64,000 nt of DNA. It comes from Candidatus Thiothrix putei (GTDB lineage Bacteria > Pseudomonadota > Gammaproteobacteria > Thiotrichales > Thiotrichaceae). Shown here one piece after another: positions 43,271 to 53,057 of the stretch (position 1 is the stretch's first letter; the number at the start of each line of letters is the position of its first letter). The stretch is taken from assembly GCA_029972225.1 (NCBI GenBank), contig CP124756.1, forward strand, positions 3,702,001 through 3,766,000, given 5' to 3'. Under the pieces are notes generated by a model, which saw only the letters and a list, made by a program, of their open reading frames with translations, did no database searches and was not told where the DNA came from. The translations under genes were made by a program, and so were the position numbers.

Positions 43271-44037
43271 AACACATACCTCACCCGTAACAGTAAGTGT
43301 TGGAATAACCACCACCCCAGCGCTACACAAGCGCTTGCCAACACCAGCAGCCCCGCAAATGCCTCCCACAAAAATCGCCCTTCCAGCAGAGCTACCCGGT
43401 AGCCTTCCACCAAATAAGCCAGTGGATTCCATGCAAACCAGCCCTGAAATGACTCAGGTACAATACTCATGGGGTAAACAATCGGTGACACCAGCAGCAA
43501 TACCGTCAACAACGGTGGGATCAACTGACGCAAATCACGCAAGAATACGCCCAGTACCGCCAAACCATACGCAAAGGCTAACGAAAACAACAAGCGTAAC
43601 AACAAAAAAGGCAGGTAAAACACGATAGCCAGTGGCTGACATTGCCCCTGCACACACAGCCACAACCACAATAACCCCACAGATAAACCTTCCACTATTA
43701 GTGAAGCCCCCACCGGCAACAGCGGCAATAGCACAGGCGGCAAAGGTGAATTGAGCAATAACTCACGACGTTCAGTAAGAATAGAGGGGGCACGCGTCAA
43801 CACCTCTGCCAAAGCATTGAAGGCACTTAAACCCGCCAATAACCAAGCTGCAAATGCCCCTGTTTCGGTTGATGTTCCCAAACGCACTTGCAAAATCTCA
43901 CCAAAGACCAAGGCATACACCAGCAACATGAATAGCGGTTGCGCCAATAACCAAAACACCCCTAAAGCCGTGCCGACATAACGCTCTTGTACATCATGCC
44001 GGAGCAATTGCCACAATAACGCCCAATGCGCTGCCAT
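43267..44037 (-). CDS. wzm: Polysaccharide ABC exporter permease (Wzm/ABC-2 type)
   Basis: 256 residues with six hydrophobic segments. It starts LLWQLLRHDVQERYVGTALG, the amphipathic entry helix typical of Wzm/KpsM/TagG, and ends VRYVL. The core LVSPIVYPMSIVP and WNPLAYLVEGYRVALLEG match ABC-2 polysaccharide permeases. With the ATPase it should export undecaprenyl-linked glycan across the inner membrane. Its ATG overlaps the stop of the isomerase gene by one base. Confidence 0.9.
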   Translation of the reverse strand: MAAHWALLWQLLRHDVQERYVGTALGVFWLLAQPLFMLLVYALVFGEILQVRLGTSTETGAFAAWLLAGLSAFNALAEVLTRAPSILTERRELLLNSPLPPVLLPLLPVGASLIVEGLSVGLLWLWLCVQGQCQPLAIVFYLPFLLLRLLFSLAFAYGLAVLGVFLRDLRQLIPPLLTVLLLVSPIVYPMSIVPESFQGWFAWNPLAYLVEGYRVALLEGRFLWEAFAGLLVLASACVALGWWLFQHLLLRVRYVL

Positions 44038-44777
44038 TAGCGTGCAGCTTGTTGCGATTTAAACGCGGTGCTCAACGACTCCAACAACATTCTTTCACGG
44101 TCTGTGCGGTATTCTTGTTGCAGTTCCGTCATAATTTCTGATTTTACTTCAGCAAAGGTTCGTGTTTCTGGCGCTTTACGATCCAAAAATGCGAGCAAAT
44201 AGGCTTTATGGTTGTGAATAAAAACCTCACTCAATGGCTTATCGGCTGACAACTGCTCGGCTGCCTGAAAAAACACATCCGGTCGCTGACCTTGCTGAAA
44301 CCATTGCGAATCACCTTCTGTCAGTTTCAGATCCACCGCATCACTATGTGCCATCACGGCTGTTTTGAAATCGGTTTTACCCGCAGCAACTTCGGCACGG
44401 ATACCATTAAGTTTGTCACGTATTGCAGTCGCGTCACCTTCTTTAACCGCCATTTCCAACACGCGCACCCGCAAACGCAGCGGTAATTGGTACTGTTTTT
44501 CTTGGCGTGCTTGGTAAAGCTCTTCAGCACGGGCAGTGAAATCAGGCATACCTTCCTCACGAGCCGCGTCTAACGCTAAACGAGCTAGTTGATCATTGCG
44601 GAATTCGGTAACGAGTTTTTCCAACTCTGGGCTTTTATCCAACCCGCGCTCTAAACCTTGTTGTACCAAAGTATTGCGGATATAGGTCGTTTCTGACAGT
44701 GCAGAATCATCAGCAGCCAGTGCCGGAAACACACACGCGCACAGCAGCGCGAAAGTTAAGTGACGCAGCATAAACAT
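44037..44777 (-). CDS. Exported PpiC/SurA-type peptidyl-prolyl isomerase
   Basis: 246 residues from the ATG at 44777 with an AGGT upstream. Signal peptide (LTFALLCACVFPALA), then a helical N-terminal chaperone-like region and a parvulin-like domain (GKTDFKTAVMAHSDAVDLKL, GDSQWFQQGQRPDVFFQAA, PLSEVFIHNHKAYLLAFLDR). The related EpsD-type isomerases lie in exopolysaccharide clusters, which fits the one-base junction with the exporter permease. It probably folds a periplasmic or outer-membrane export component. Confidence 0.8.
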   Translation of the reverse strand: MFMLRHLTFALLCACVFPALAADDSALSETTYIRNTLVQQGLERGLDKSPELEKLVTEFRNDQLARLALDAAREEGMPDFTARAEELYQARQEKQYQLPLRLRVRVLEMAVKEGDATAIRDKLNGIRAEVAAGKTDFKTAVMAHSDAVDLKLTEGDSQWFQQGQRPDVFFQAAEQLSADKPLSEVFIHNHKAYLLAFLDRKAPETRTFAEVKSEIMTELQQEYRTDRERMLLESLSTAFKSQQAAR

Positions 44778-44877
44778 ATTTACCTGATAGCAAGCCATAT
44801 ATCATAAAGGGCAGCAGGAAAAGCGCCTGCCGCCCATGGTTTCCCCCGCTATTAGCGGGAGTGTCCGCTGTTAAGAA

Positions 44878-46410
44878 TTAACGCTGGACTTTGTGTGGTA
44901 ATGCATCACCAAAGCGAGCATTGGGATTATCACTAATGTTGCCTTCTAGGAACGCGGAACCAACAGCCGGTACACCTTTGTAAATGTTGCTGTTTGCATT
45001 GTAAGTACCCGCTGTTGAGCCGTAAGCCTCTGCGGCTTTGAAACCTGCTTTCAGGTCGTAGCCAGTGAAGCCCAAACGCGCCCAACCACTGACAAATGCT
45101 CCTGTAGTCACGCTTTGCTTCGCGTAGCTGGACAATACAGTACGGCTATCATCGTAAGATGGGTCTGTTGATTTGAAGCTAATGACGTTCACTTCACGAT
45201 TCAGAGTACTGGAGTCAGGCTTTTTACCCGGCAATACTGGAGAGAAACCAAAGCCACTATTAGGTTTGGAGAAACCTGCTTTGGTTTCTTCACGGTCAAA
45301 AATGCCATTTTCAAAGTTGGCAACCACATCTTGATGGATACCGTGCTTTTTCATCGGGAAGGTGATTACCCAATCAGTATGACCATCATAACCACCGGTT
45401 GGATCGACGAAGTATTCGTTCATGACATGGGGTGCAAGCAGCACGTGTGCAATCGGATATGGGTTAGTACCACAGCGCGGCGTCAATTCATCTTTGTCTT
45501 CCAAACACGCATCTGCTTGCGCATTCCAATCAGTCACAACCATTTCACCCTCACCTGAAGCATTGCGCACCATAATGCTACTGCTGGCGACGTTACCCGA
45601 TGCCAAGGAAGGCAGCAGGAAGGTTTCCGGGTCATGGGACAGATAATGCTGTGCTTGTGTACTGTAGTTATCAATCGCAATCGGGTCGATAGCAAACGCG
45701 GAACCTTTGGCGATATTGATGACGGCTGAAGAGCCAAATAACCCACCTGTTGGTGCTGAAAGACCTTTTGGAGGGGTGTTTTCAGATTCCACAACGCCTT
45801 TTTTATTGATAATCATTGGACCTTGGGTGAACGTACCTTTAGTCCAAGCCTCTTCAACCGTTTTGCAGTTGTTAGGTTTACCGTTGTTGTGCAACACACC
45901 TTGTTTGACTGTAGCATCATCCACAACACCCATTTCGATGACCTCAACATAACCTTCTTTGGTATCCGCACCAGTAACGCCTTGGTAAATATTGTGACCA
46001 TTGAATGGCTGTTCTGCCAAACACTTACCGTCATCGCAAGAGGCTAATGCAGGTAACGTACAAGTACGGTCAGTGGTACTCAGCACACCTGTCCAGTTGC
46101 CAGAGGCATCTTGACCGTTTTTCACCGTACCAGTCCAAACATCTTCCGGTGACATGTAAATATTAAAATCCAACACGTCATGGCTGGTTTTACCTTCACG
46201 GAAACGGATCTTAACGGCCTTAGTCTGGTCAGTGGAGTTCACCAAGTTAATATTAGTGACGTAACCGCCGGTACCATTGTAGTAAGGGAACAGCAACACC
46301 TGACCCGTACCGTCTGGATTGATGTGTACCGCTTGGACACTCGTGATGACTCCCACTACACCTAAAATGCCGGTTGCGACACTGATGGCGACTTTATTTT
46401 TCTTGAACAC
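44878..46410 (-). CDS. Large secreted protein of unknown function
   Basis: 510 residues from a GTG at 46410 with a strong AGGAGG seven bases upstream, which settles the start. Signal peptide with a cleavage after VQA. The mature N-terminus reads VHINPDGTGQVLLFPYYNG, followed by a beta-rich domain with conserved-looking VNSTDQTKAVKIRFREG and later four cysteines in pairs. No known domain. The strong ribosome binding site, signal peptide and position between the glycan cluster and the secretion genes suggest an abundant surface or secreted protein. Confidence 0.7.
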   Translation of the reverse strand: MFKKNKVAISVATGILGVVGVITSVQAVHINPDGTGQVLLFPYYNGTGGYVTNINLVNSTDQTKAVKIRFREGKTSHDVLDFNIYMSPEDVWTGTVKNGQDASGNWTGVLSTTDRTCTLPALASCDDGKCLAEQPFNGHNIYQGVTGADTKEGYVEVIEMGVVDDATVKQGVLHNNGKPNNCKTVEEAWTKGTFTQGPMIINKKGVVESENTPPKGLSAPTGGLFGSSAVINIAKGSAFAIDPIAIDNYSTQAQHYLSHDPETFLLPSLASGNVASSSIMVRNASGEGEMVVTDWNAQADACLEDKDELTPRCGTNPYPIAHVLLAPHVMNEYFVDPTGGYDGHTDWVITFPMKKHGIHQDVVANFENGIFDREETKAGFSKPNSGFGFSPVLPGKKPDSSTLNREVNVISFKSTDPSYDDSRTVLSSYAKQSVTTGAFVSGWARLGFTGYDLKAGFKAAEAYGSTAGTYNANSNIYKGVPAVGSAFLEGNISDNPNARFGDALPHKVQR

Positions 46411-46556
46411 TTGCGTGCCTCCTGGTTCTATCTTTTATATTGTTGACGGAGTATTGAAAGATTTACTTATTTAAATCTGCTTATTCCCAGACCCATTTGC
46501 CTCTAGGGATGACCAGACCATTATACGCAATCAATAGATTATTATTACCTATAAAT

Positions 46557-46949
46557 TTATTCTTTTACGTACCGCCAGTCTGAAAACCAACCGTTCTTAA
46601 CCCACGTTTCCTGAACAATATCGCTGGTCTCCACCGGTTGGTTTAGACCCCGCATTTTCAGTGAAACCGTGACCTTTACATCCACCCGACAGCGCTCGGC
46701 CTCACACTGGACTTTTTGCACCTGTGCCTTACTCCACAGCCCGGCTCCTTGGGTTTTACGTTTGAATATCTCCGGTGGTGTCGTGGCCTTGAAAGCATCG
46801 GTATAAAACTCGTAGGCTTTTTCAAGCTCACCTTTAATCAATGCATCCCAACGTTGTTGTGAACGCTCACTAATGACCGACTCCGTTGAGCTGCACGCGG
46901 TTAGCAGAGAGCCAACCAATAACACAACGATTCCATTATTAATCGACAT
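46557..46949 (-). CDS. Lipoprotein coupled to gspD
   Basis: 130 residues. Signal peptide with lipobox LLTAC (Cys19). The mature part is mixed alpha/beta, with AYEFYTDAFKATTPPEIFKR then a beta sheet to FSDWRYVKE, suggestive of an NTF2-like fold. Its ATG lies 11 bases inside the gspD end, so translation is coupled. It may be a pilotin or accessory for secretin assembly; this rests on position and the lipid anchor only. Confidence 0.7.
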   Translation of the reverse strand: MSINNGIVVLLVGSLLTACSSTESVISERSQQRWDALIKGELEKAYEFYTDAFKATTPPEIFKRKTQGAGLWSKAQVQKVQCEAERCRVDVKVTVSLKMRGLNQPVETSDIVQETWVKNGWFSDWRYVKE

Positions 46950-49212
46950 ATTGCCCCTTTAGTTGTGGCAAGAATTTATCGCCATCCATCAAACCTTGCA
47001 TACGCTCGCGCATTTCTTCACCAGCCTTAACCAGATCGCGCTGCCCTTTAATTGCGGTTGGGGTAATCAGTACCAGTAATTCGGTACGTTTGCCGCCACT
47101 GCTGTTAGCACTGAACAGCCCGCCCACCAAGGGGACTTTACTCAAACCCGGTACACCATTGCGCCCTTGCGTATTGTTATCACGGATCAAGCCCCCTAAC
47201 ACGATGGTTTCACCACTTTTCACCGCCACTGTGCTCTTGATATTGCGTTGCAGGAAACTGCGGTTGCCAGTGGCAGAATCCACCTCACCCACATCCGTAA
47301 TATCTTGCTGAATATCCATCTTCACCAAACCATTGCTGTTCACCTGTGGCGTGACCTGCAAGGAAACCCCTGTATCCTTGTACTGCACCGTGGTTGCAGT
47401 GGTTAAACTTGTGCCATTACCATTTGGTGTAGAGAGACTTCCCGTAAATACAGGCTGCTGATCCCCTACTTTAATGGAGGCTGTCTGATTATCAAGCACC
47501 AGAATAGACGGTGAAGACAATACTCGCACTTTAGATTCACGCGCCAACGCATTCAGCGCCCCCATGACCCGTTCCGCTCCCAGTGTTGCTGAGAACGAGA
47601 AGCCACCCGGTGTCATGTAGCCATTGCTACCGGAAGCCAGTCCACCAACGCCGTTAGAACCAAAGGCATTACCATCGTTTTTGAAATACCACTGCAAGCC
47701 GTATTCCAAACCATCGGTCAGTGTCACCTCCATAATGGAAGCTTCTACCTGAACCTGCATCGGCATCACATCCAAGCGTTTGAGCGATTCCAAAATCTGC
47801 TGGTAAGCCTCTTCGGTGGACATAATCATCAACGAGTTATTGGTTTTGTCTGCCACAATGCGGACTTCTGCATCCGGGTTAATCGTCACACCACCGCTAT
47901 CGCCCAGCATGGTCTTGGGAGCCCCTGCCGCAGCCACAGGATGACCATCTGCTCCGACCGTTGCTGGCTCTAAACCGGGTGCAAGGCTGGAAGCATTACT
48001 TCCCGGCAATGCACTTTTCGTGCTACTGCCCTTCTTGCCACCAAAAATCTGGTTCAACATATCGGCTAAATGTTCTGCATTGCCATTTTGTACATGGTAC
48101 ACAAACAATTGCTGGCCGGCGGTCTGGCTAACTTGGTCGAAGCGATCCACCCAGTCTTTCATGTCCTTCAGGTAATCGGCGTTAGCAGAAATAATCATAA
48201 TGCTATTCATGTGCTCGATTGGCATGATTTTAATCATGCCTGCCATCGGGCTATTACCGCTTTCACCAAACAAGGCATCAAGGTTCTTTGCCACAATGTT
48301 GGCTTCGACATTTTTGACGCGGTATAGACCTACTGACATACCTTTCAAGACATCCACGTCAAATGTCTTAATGGTTGCCATCAAGTTCGCCAATTCAGAA
48401 CTTGTACCCGCCAACACCAACATATTGCGGTTCGGGTCAACGCGAACAAAAGCGTCAGGGCTGGCAAGTGGCTCCAGAATCTTTTGCATTTCAGCAACGG
48501 GAATATAACGCAAGGTTACGACCTGCATACTGTAACCTGGCTTAATTTGCCCAGTGGATGGCATGAAACCACGCCCTTTCAAGTTGGCGCGTGCAGCTAC
48601 CCGATAATTGCCCGTATCATCCTTGTACAGCACCGCCCCTTGGGTTTGCAGCAAGGATTCTAAGGTCGGAATCAAGGCACTGCGATCAATCGGATCAGTG
48701 GAGTTAATCGTGACTTCACCTTCCACCCCCGGTTCGACGGTATAGGTTTCCTTGAGAATATCCCCCAATACCACCTTGACCACTTCCCGGATACTGGCTC
48801 GTTCGAAATTGAGGGCAATACCCGCGTCGTCACTACCGCGTTTACTGCCAGCAGCCACCGGATTTTTGACATCAGAACGGTAATAATCCTGACTGCCAAG
48901 GATCAACTCAACGTCATCGGCTTTACTTTTAGTTGTTGCGCCAGAACTACCCGCTGACATGGCATCCCATGCCGGTGTCGCCCGACTTTCTTCTTGATAG
49001 CCTACCGTTTGGATACCACCCGTTTCCGCCGGACGTAATACCGGACGCGACAAACCAACAGCGGCTGGCTCCAGCTCCTTCACAGCATTACTGCGTTGAA
49101 AACCTTGATGCTTGATATTGTTGCGATAACCCGGACTGCCTTTTATGGATGTGCAAGCGGACATGAGTACCGCCACACTGACCAGCCCTACAATGCTGCC
49201 CCTGTATTTCAC
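46939..49212 (-). CDS. gspD: Type II secretion secretin GspD
   Basis: 757 residues from a GTG at 49212. A lipobox (LMSAC) means the secretin itself is lipidated. N0 domain with ALNFERASIREVVKVVLGDIL, then N1-N3 domains (VVTLRYIPVAEMQKILEP, GLYRVKNVEANIVAKNLDAL, FVYHVQNGNAEHLADMLN), and the secretin core with VLSSPSILVLDNQTASIKVGDQQPV and VPGLSKVPLVGGLFS. It forms the outer-membrane channel. It follows the L, M and C/N-like genes; no gspE/F/G genes are in the window. Confidence 0.93.
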   Translation of the reverse strand: MKYRGSIVGLVSVAVLMSACTSIKGSPGYRNNIKHQGFQRSNAVKELEPAAVGLSRPVLRPAETGGIQTVGYQEESRATPAWDAMSAGSSGATTKSKADDVELILGSQDYYRSDVKNPVAAGSKRGSDDAGIALNFERASIREVVKVVLGDILKETYTVEPGVEGEVTINSTDPIDRSALIPTLESLLQTQGAVLYKDDTGNYRVAARANLKGRGFMPSTGQIKPGYSMQVVTLRYIPVAEMQKILEPLASPDAFVRVDPNRNMLVLAGTSSELANLMATIKTFDVDVLKGMSVGLYRVKNVEANIVAKNLDALFGESGNSPMAGMIKIMPIEHMNSIMIISANADYLKDMKDWVDRFDQVSQTAGQQLFVYHVQNGNAEHLADMLNQIFGGKKGSSTKSALPGSNASSLAPGLEPATVGADGHPVAAAGAPKTMLGDSGGVTINPDAEVRIVADKTNNSLMIMSTEEAYQQILESLKRLDVMPMQVQVEASIMEVTLTDGLEYGLQWYFKNDGNAFGSNGVGGLASGSNGYMTPGGFSFSATLGAERVMGALNALARESKVRVLSSPSILVLDNQTASIKVGDQQPVFTGSLSTPNGNGTSLTTATTVQYKDTGVSLQVTPQVNSNGLVKMDIQQDITDVGEVDSATGNRSFLQRNIKSTVAVKSGETIVLGGLIRDNNTQGRNGVPGLSKVPLVGGLFSANSSGGKRTELLVLITPTAIKGQRDLVKAGEEMRERMQGLMDGDKFLPQLKGQYVD

Positions 49213-49341
49213 AAAGCTAACCCCATTTGTTTTTTATTTTTATTCTAAGACCCGATGCAACAAACGTTGTCGAGTTTGGTTTTAACTATACTAATGGTTT
49301 ATAAATTCAATAAAAAGTACAGCTCATCGGATAACCCATCC

Positions 49342-50112
49342 TTATTGGTTTGGTTTCGGCGCTTGATCCGGGTTTTCACCCGTTAACCCCCCCCAGCGTG
49401 CTGCCATCAAACGCTGACGAGCTTCCAATGCATCTTGAACGGATAAGGCTGGCGGCTGTTTTTCCATATCAGCAGGAAATGGCAAGCCTGCACCTGCTGG
49501 AACATTTGCCGCATTAGCTGTCGGCAATACCAGTGGTTGCGGTGGGAAGGCTACAGGCTGCTGCGATGCTACCTGTTGTTGCGCCCGCGCTTGTGCCACT
49601 TGCGGGTTTTCTTTTGGCGCAGAGAAGTATCCCACTAATGGAATAGTCTGTTGCTGCTCACCAAGCGCCAAAATTAAACGATCAGGGTCAATCCCCTTCA
49701 CAGCCCAAGCGCCCCACATATCGCCGCTACGCAGATGCACACTGCCACCAGCGGCATTTTCCATAATGGCAAACAGGCTACTACCCATATCCACGATCCC
49801 AATTAAACGTCCCTCTGGTAACGTCGTATCAACAGGTGTAGCGGCGATGACCGGTATTTCAGCTTGCTTTGGTGCTAATGCCTTGCGACTTTCCCAAAAT
49901 AATGGCGCACTCACCATCTGTGAATAACGGTTCAAATCCGGTGCATCCAACGCACTGGCATCAGGAATCTTCACCGTGACTGCATTGGCTTGCTGTGCCT
50001 GCTCCTCATCTAGCAGTTTCAGGTTAACCAGACTCCAGCCTGCCACCCCCAGCAACGCTGCGCCCCCCAACCAAAGCAATGACTGGATCGGTGGATCAAT
50101 CAAGCGCTTCAT
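49342..50112 (-). CDS. gspC: Type II secretion GspC/GspN-like inner-membrane protein
   Basis: 256 residues from the ATG at 50112. One N-terminal helix (LLWLGGAALLGVAGWSLV), then a periplasmic region with LPEGRLIGIVDMGSSLFAIM and GDMWGAWAVKGIDPDRLIL, the HR-like beta domain that contacts secretin N0. The C-terminal Ala/Pro/Gln-rich region has no PDZ domain. Position between M and D fits C or N; I favour C on domain layout. It overlaps the M gene by 17 bases. Confidence 0.72.
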   Translation of the reverse strand: MKRLIDPPIQSLLWLGGAALLGVAGWSLVNLKLLDEEQAQQANAVTVKIPDASALDAPDLNRYSQMVSAPLFWESRKALAPKQAEIPVIAATPVDTTLPEGRLIGIVDMGSSLFAIMENAAGGSVHLRSGDMWGAWAVKGIDPDRLILALGEQQQTIPLVGYFSAPKENPQVAQARAQQQVASQQPVAFPPQPLVLPTANAANVPAGAGLPFPADMEKQPPALSVQDALEARQRLMAARWGGLTGENPDQAPKPNQ

Positions 50113-50701
50113 GCCGCACCTCCCCACCGCGCCAATAGGTTGAAATCTGAACTTCGGCTTTTACCATCTGATTTTTTTCTTCTTCTTTTCCCAGCGGCTT
50201 TACATCAAGGCTTTCCACAAACATAAGCGGACGCGCCCGGTAAGCCTGATGCAACACTTCACGTAATAAAGCAGGTTCGCTCTGAAAGACCGCCTTCACC
50301 ATAACACGCTGGTAAACTGCATTCTCCTGCTCCGCTTCTGTTTGCGGAACATCCAATACCTCAGAGCTTAGCAACACGCCATTATCGCGCGTAATCACGG
50401 TAGCAAGGTTCCTCTGTAATTCTTTTGCTACTTGTGCAGCGGTCATACCAGCGGGGTAAAACAACTTATCCAAGCCATTTTGCTGCACCCGTTCGTATTC
50501 CGCCATAAATTCAGGTGTAGCCGCTGCCATTTGCCGAAAACGTGCAAGCTGCTGGTAGCCGGTTTCAATACGCTCACTCAATTCCAGTGATTTTTGTGCG
50601 GCGGGGATAAGTACCAAAAACAATCCAGCCACCACCACCAACACCAGTAAACTCCACGCCAGCAATACCTGATGCTGCCGCCACAACCCATTATTCAGCA
50701 T
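50096..50701 (-). CDS. gspM: Type II secretion GspM-like protein
   Basis: 201 residues from the ATG at 50701, inside the end of the L gene (11-base overlap). An N-terminal helix (LLAWSLLVLVVVAGLFLVLIP), a coiled-coil stretch (SLELSERIETGYQQLARFRQ) and a ferredoxin-like periplasmic domain (VLHQAYRARPLMFVESLDVK). This matches subtype-b GspM, which pairs with GspL in the inner-membrane platform. Confidence 0.82.
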   Translation of the reverse strand: MLNNGLWRQHQVLLAWSLLVLVVVAGLFLVLIPAAQKSLELSERIETGYQQLARFRQMAAATPEFMAEYERVQQNGLDKLFYPAGMTAAQVAKELQRNLATVITRDNGVLLSSEVLDVPQTEAEQENAVYQRVMVKAVFQSEPALLREVLHQAYRARPLMFVESLDVKPLGKEEEKNQMVKAEVQISTYWRGGEVRHEALD

Positions 50702-51746
50702 GAGGAACCTCCAATGTTGCTTCGATATGGAAGCGGTCGCGTCCATTGTCTTTATTGCGGGTAACGGGTGACTTGAAACGTACATCCGCAAACTCAGCAG
50801 CATCCTCCAACGTATCAATAAGGCTCAACGCCATTCCTGACTCACCGCGAATTTCCAATTTACCGCCCTGAAACTCCAAGCGCTCCAACCATGTATGCTC
50901 CGGCAACAGGGCAGAGAGTGTTTCCACCACATCCAAAGCCATGGGGGAGGTTTTACGTTTTGACTCAATAAACGTCAGTGCATCCTCAGCCTCAAGCAGC
51001 TTGTCACGGATAGCAAGCTGCTCAGCCGAGGAACTACGCACCTCTGTCAGTGCGGTTTCAATTTGCTCCACCCGACGATACTTGTAACCCAGCGGAACCA
51101 CTAACGAGAGCATCAAAGCTCCCAGAAAAAAATACAGTGGAATGCGCGACCAACCCTGTGCTTGCTGCGCTTCTTGGCGAGCAACCAAATTAATATCCGG
51201 GTGCGCTCCCTCAACAGAAACCACCTGTATAGGGCTAACACCTATCGCATCCAAAAGACGATTGAAGCGCTCCACCACATACTTAGGAACCACGAAAATA
51301 TCAGACAGAATTTCTTTGCGGCCTTTATCATGCTGCGCCACCCGTGCATCAAATAACGCACTATCCGCCGTAAACGGTGTAAGGCGATCCAGTTGATAAC
51401 CCAATACCTGAACCAAGTTTTCCTTAACCGCTTCGGGAAAGTGATGTTGTAATGCTAAGACTTGAGTCTTCCCCAAACGCAACTCTACCGCGTAAGGCTT
51501 ACCATGCGCATGAGAGGGCAGCAAATCAGCCAATTGAGTATTACCGTCTTGCAAGGCAAACTGACCTCGCATCTGTGGCTTGCCGTCTTGCGACCACAAG
51601 GCATCAACATTGCATCCATCGTGCGTATGCAAAATCAAACGCGGCAACTCTGTGCGGAAAAATTTACGAGTCGTGTTAGGCAAGCCGTTGTACAAGCCTT
51701 CCTTCCACCAGCGTATGAATGTTTGAAACTTTGGAATAAATGACAT
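50691..51746 (-). CDS. gspL: Type II secretion GspL/PilN-like protein
   Basis: 351 residues. The N-terminal cytoplasmic half is an actin-like fold remnant (FALQDGNTQLADLLPS, DIFVVPKYVVERFNRLLDAI), one transmembrane helix near 205-225 (IPLYFFLGALMLSLVVPLGY) and a PilN-like periplasmic half ending with a ferredoxin-like domain (LEFQGGKLEIRGESGMALS). In the machine it links the ATPase to the periplasmic platform. First gene of the leftward L-M-C-D unit. Confidence 0.82.
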   Translation of the reverse strand: MSFIPKFQTFIRWWKEGLYNGLPNTTRKFFRTELPRLILHTHDGCNVDALWSQDGKPQMRGQFALQDGNTQLADLLPSHAHGKPYAVELRLGKTQVLALQHHFPEAVKENLVQVLGYQLDRLTPFTADSALFDARVAQHDKGRKEILSDIFVVPKYVVERFNRLLDAIGVSPIQVVSVEGAHPDINLVARQEAQQAQGWSRIPLYFFLGALMLSLVVPLGYKYRRVEQIETALTEVRSSSAEQLAIRDKLLEAEDALTFIESKRKTSPMALDVVETLSALLPEHTWLERLEFQGGKLEIRGESGMALSLIDTLEDAAEFADVRFKSPVTRNKDNGRDRFHIEATLEVPHAE

Positions 51747-51930
51747 GGCTTTTTATATATTGTTGTAAACCCCAAGACTCATCCTAACGTATCGCCCGAT
51801 GAGTGTCGAATCTTAGCCGACCAACTGCACATCCCTCGACCAAGGCATCGAAAGTCTGGTTTCACAGTTTACAAGCCTCCTGTCCTGCGTTACGATTGCG
51901 CCCTTGATTTTGCGGATAGCAAAACTCTGC

Positions 51931-52018
51931 GGAAAAGTGTCCGAGTGGTCGAAGGAGCACGCCTGGAAAGTGTGTATACGGCAACGTATCAAGGGTTCGA
52001 ATCCCTTCTTTTCCGCCA
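51931..52018 (+). tRNA. tRNA-Ser (anticodon GGA)
   Basis: 88 bases with encoded CCA. Acceptor GGAAAAG/CTTTTCC, anticodon loop CTGGAAA with GGA, a long class II variable arm (TGTATACGGCAACGTATC) and T-arm GGTTCGAATCC. It matches the E. coli tRNA-Ser(GGA) layout. The 180 bases before it, back to gspL, hold no gene that I can see. Confidence 0.97.
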
Positions 52019-52024
52019 TTATTC

Positions 52025-52063
52025 AAAAAGCCCCGTATAGTCAATGACTTACTGGGCTTTTTT
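52025..52063 (+). terminator. Terminator of tRNA-Ser
   Basis: AAAAAGCCC and GGGCTTTTTT form a stem around a 20-base loop, ending in a T-run. Confidence 0.75.
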
Positions 52064-52183
52064 GTTTTATGATAAAAAACAATCTATTCCAATCAAACAA
52101 TTTTATTGATACCATTCTAAGACATACACATAACAACATTCGCGCAGCTAAAAATTACTCAAAAATAAACGGGGATACAGCGC

Positions 52184-53029
52184 ATGAAACACCCATTACG
52201 GCTGACATCAGCTTTCATTCTATGCAGCACATTGAGCTTGGCTCACGCTGAAACACCCACCATCAAGATCGGCACACTCAAAGCCGCACCACAACTCGAC
52301 GGTTCAGCCGAAGACTGGCAAGACATTGCCTCCAGTAAGATCAAACTCACCTATGTTGGCAAACCTGAACTCACCAAAACCGTCTTATTGAAAGCGGGGG
52401 TCTTCGGCGATGAAGTTTTCTTCCACACCGAATGGGAAGACAGCACCCAAGACATTCAGCATAAGCCCAGCGTCTGGGATGAAGCCCAGCAAAAATACGT
52501 CGAAGGCCCACAACTCGAAGACCGCTTTGCACTAGAGTTCGCGATGAAGGGTGATTACGACGCGAATTGGTTTTCCGGCAAAGAATTCACCGCTGATATG
52601 TGGAACTGGAAAGCGGCACGTACCAACCCCATCGGCATAAGCCATGACAAAATCACCGTCATCAGCAAACAGCCCATGGCTGAATCGTACAAAGCCACCT
52701 TGCCAGATGGTTCACACTTATACATCAATCGCCCTACCGATATGGGCGTTGAACCCTATGAAACCAAACGCTATTTTAAAAAACAGCAAGACATCATGCC
52801 TAAATACGTGCCGTTAGAAAAACTCCCCGCTGGCGCTGATGACATCAAAGCAAAAGGCGTGTGGAAAGACGGACGCTGGTCTCTGGAACAACGTCGCAAG
52901 CTCAATACGGGTTATGAGGATGATGTGCGTTTCACCGTAGGCAATCCCGTTAAAGGCGCGGTGGCGGTGTTTGACCACGATGACAGTGCTCATCACTTTA
53001 TTTCAGAGACACTGACTTTTGCGTTTTAA
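52184..53029 (+). CDS. Periplasmic ethylbenzene-dehydrogenase-type heme-binding protein
   Basis: 281 residues. Signal peptide ends in AHA. The mature protein has the EB_dh beta-sandwich pattern: KAAPQLDGSAEDWQDIASSK, VLLKAGVFGDEVFFHTEWED, DRFALEFAM, and DVRFTVGNPVKGAVAVFDHD. In this superfamily the domain binds a b- or c-type heme as the gamma subunit of DMSO-reductase-type enzymes or in cytochromes. No CxxCH motif is present, so a b-type heme is likelier. It ends 28 bases before the hybrid sensor kinase, implying a shared transcript. Confidence 0.8.
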   Translation: MKHPLRLTSAFILCSTLSLAHAETPTIKIGTLKAAPQLDGSAEDWQDIASSKIKLTYVGKPELTKTVLLKAGVFGDEVFFHTEWEDSTQDIQHKPSVWDEAQQKYVEGPQLEDRFALEFAMKGDYDANWFSGKEFTADMWNWKAARTNPIGISHDKITVISKQPMAESYKATLPDGSHLYINRPTDMGVEPYETKRYFKKQQDIMPKYVPLEKLPAGADDIKAKGVWKDGRWSLEQRRKLNTGYEDDVRFTVGNPVKGAVAVFDHDDSAHHFISETLTFAF

Positions 53030-53057
53030 CACGAACCATAACGACGAATAATTAATT

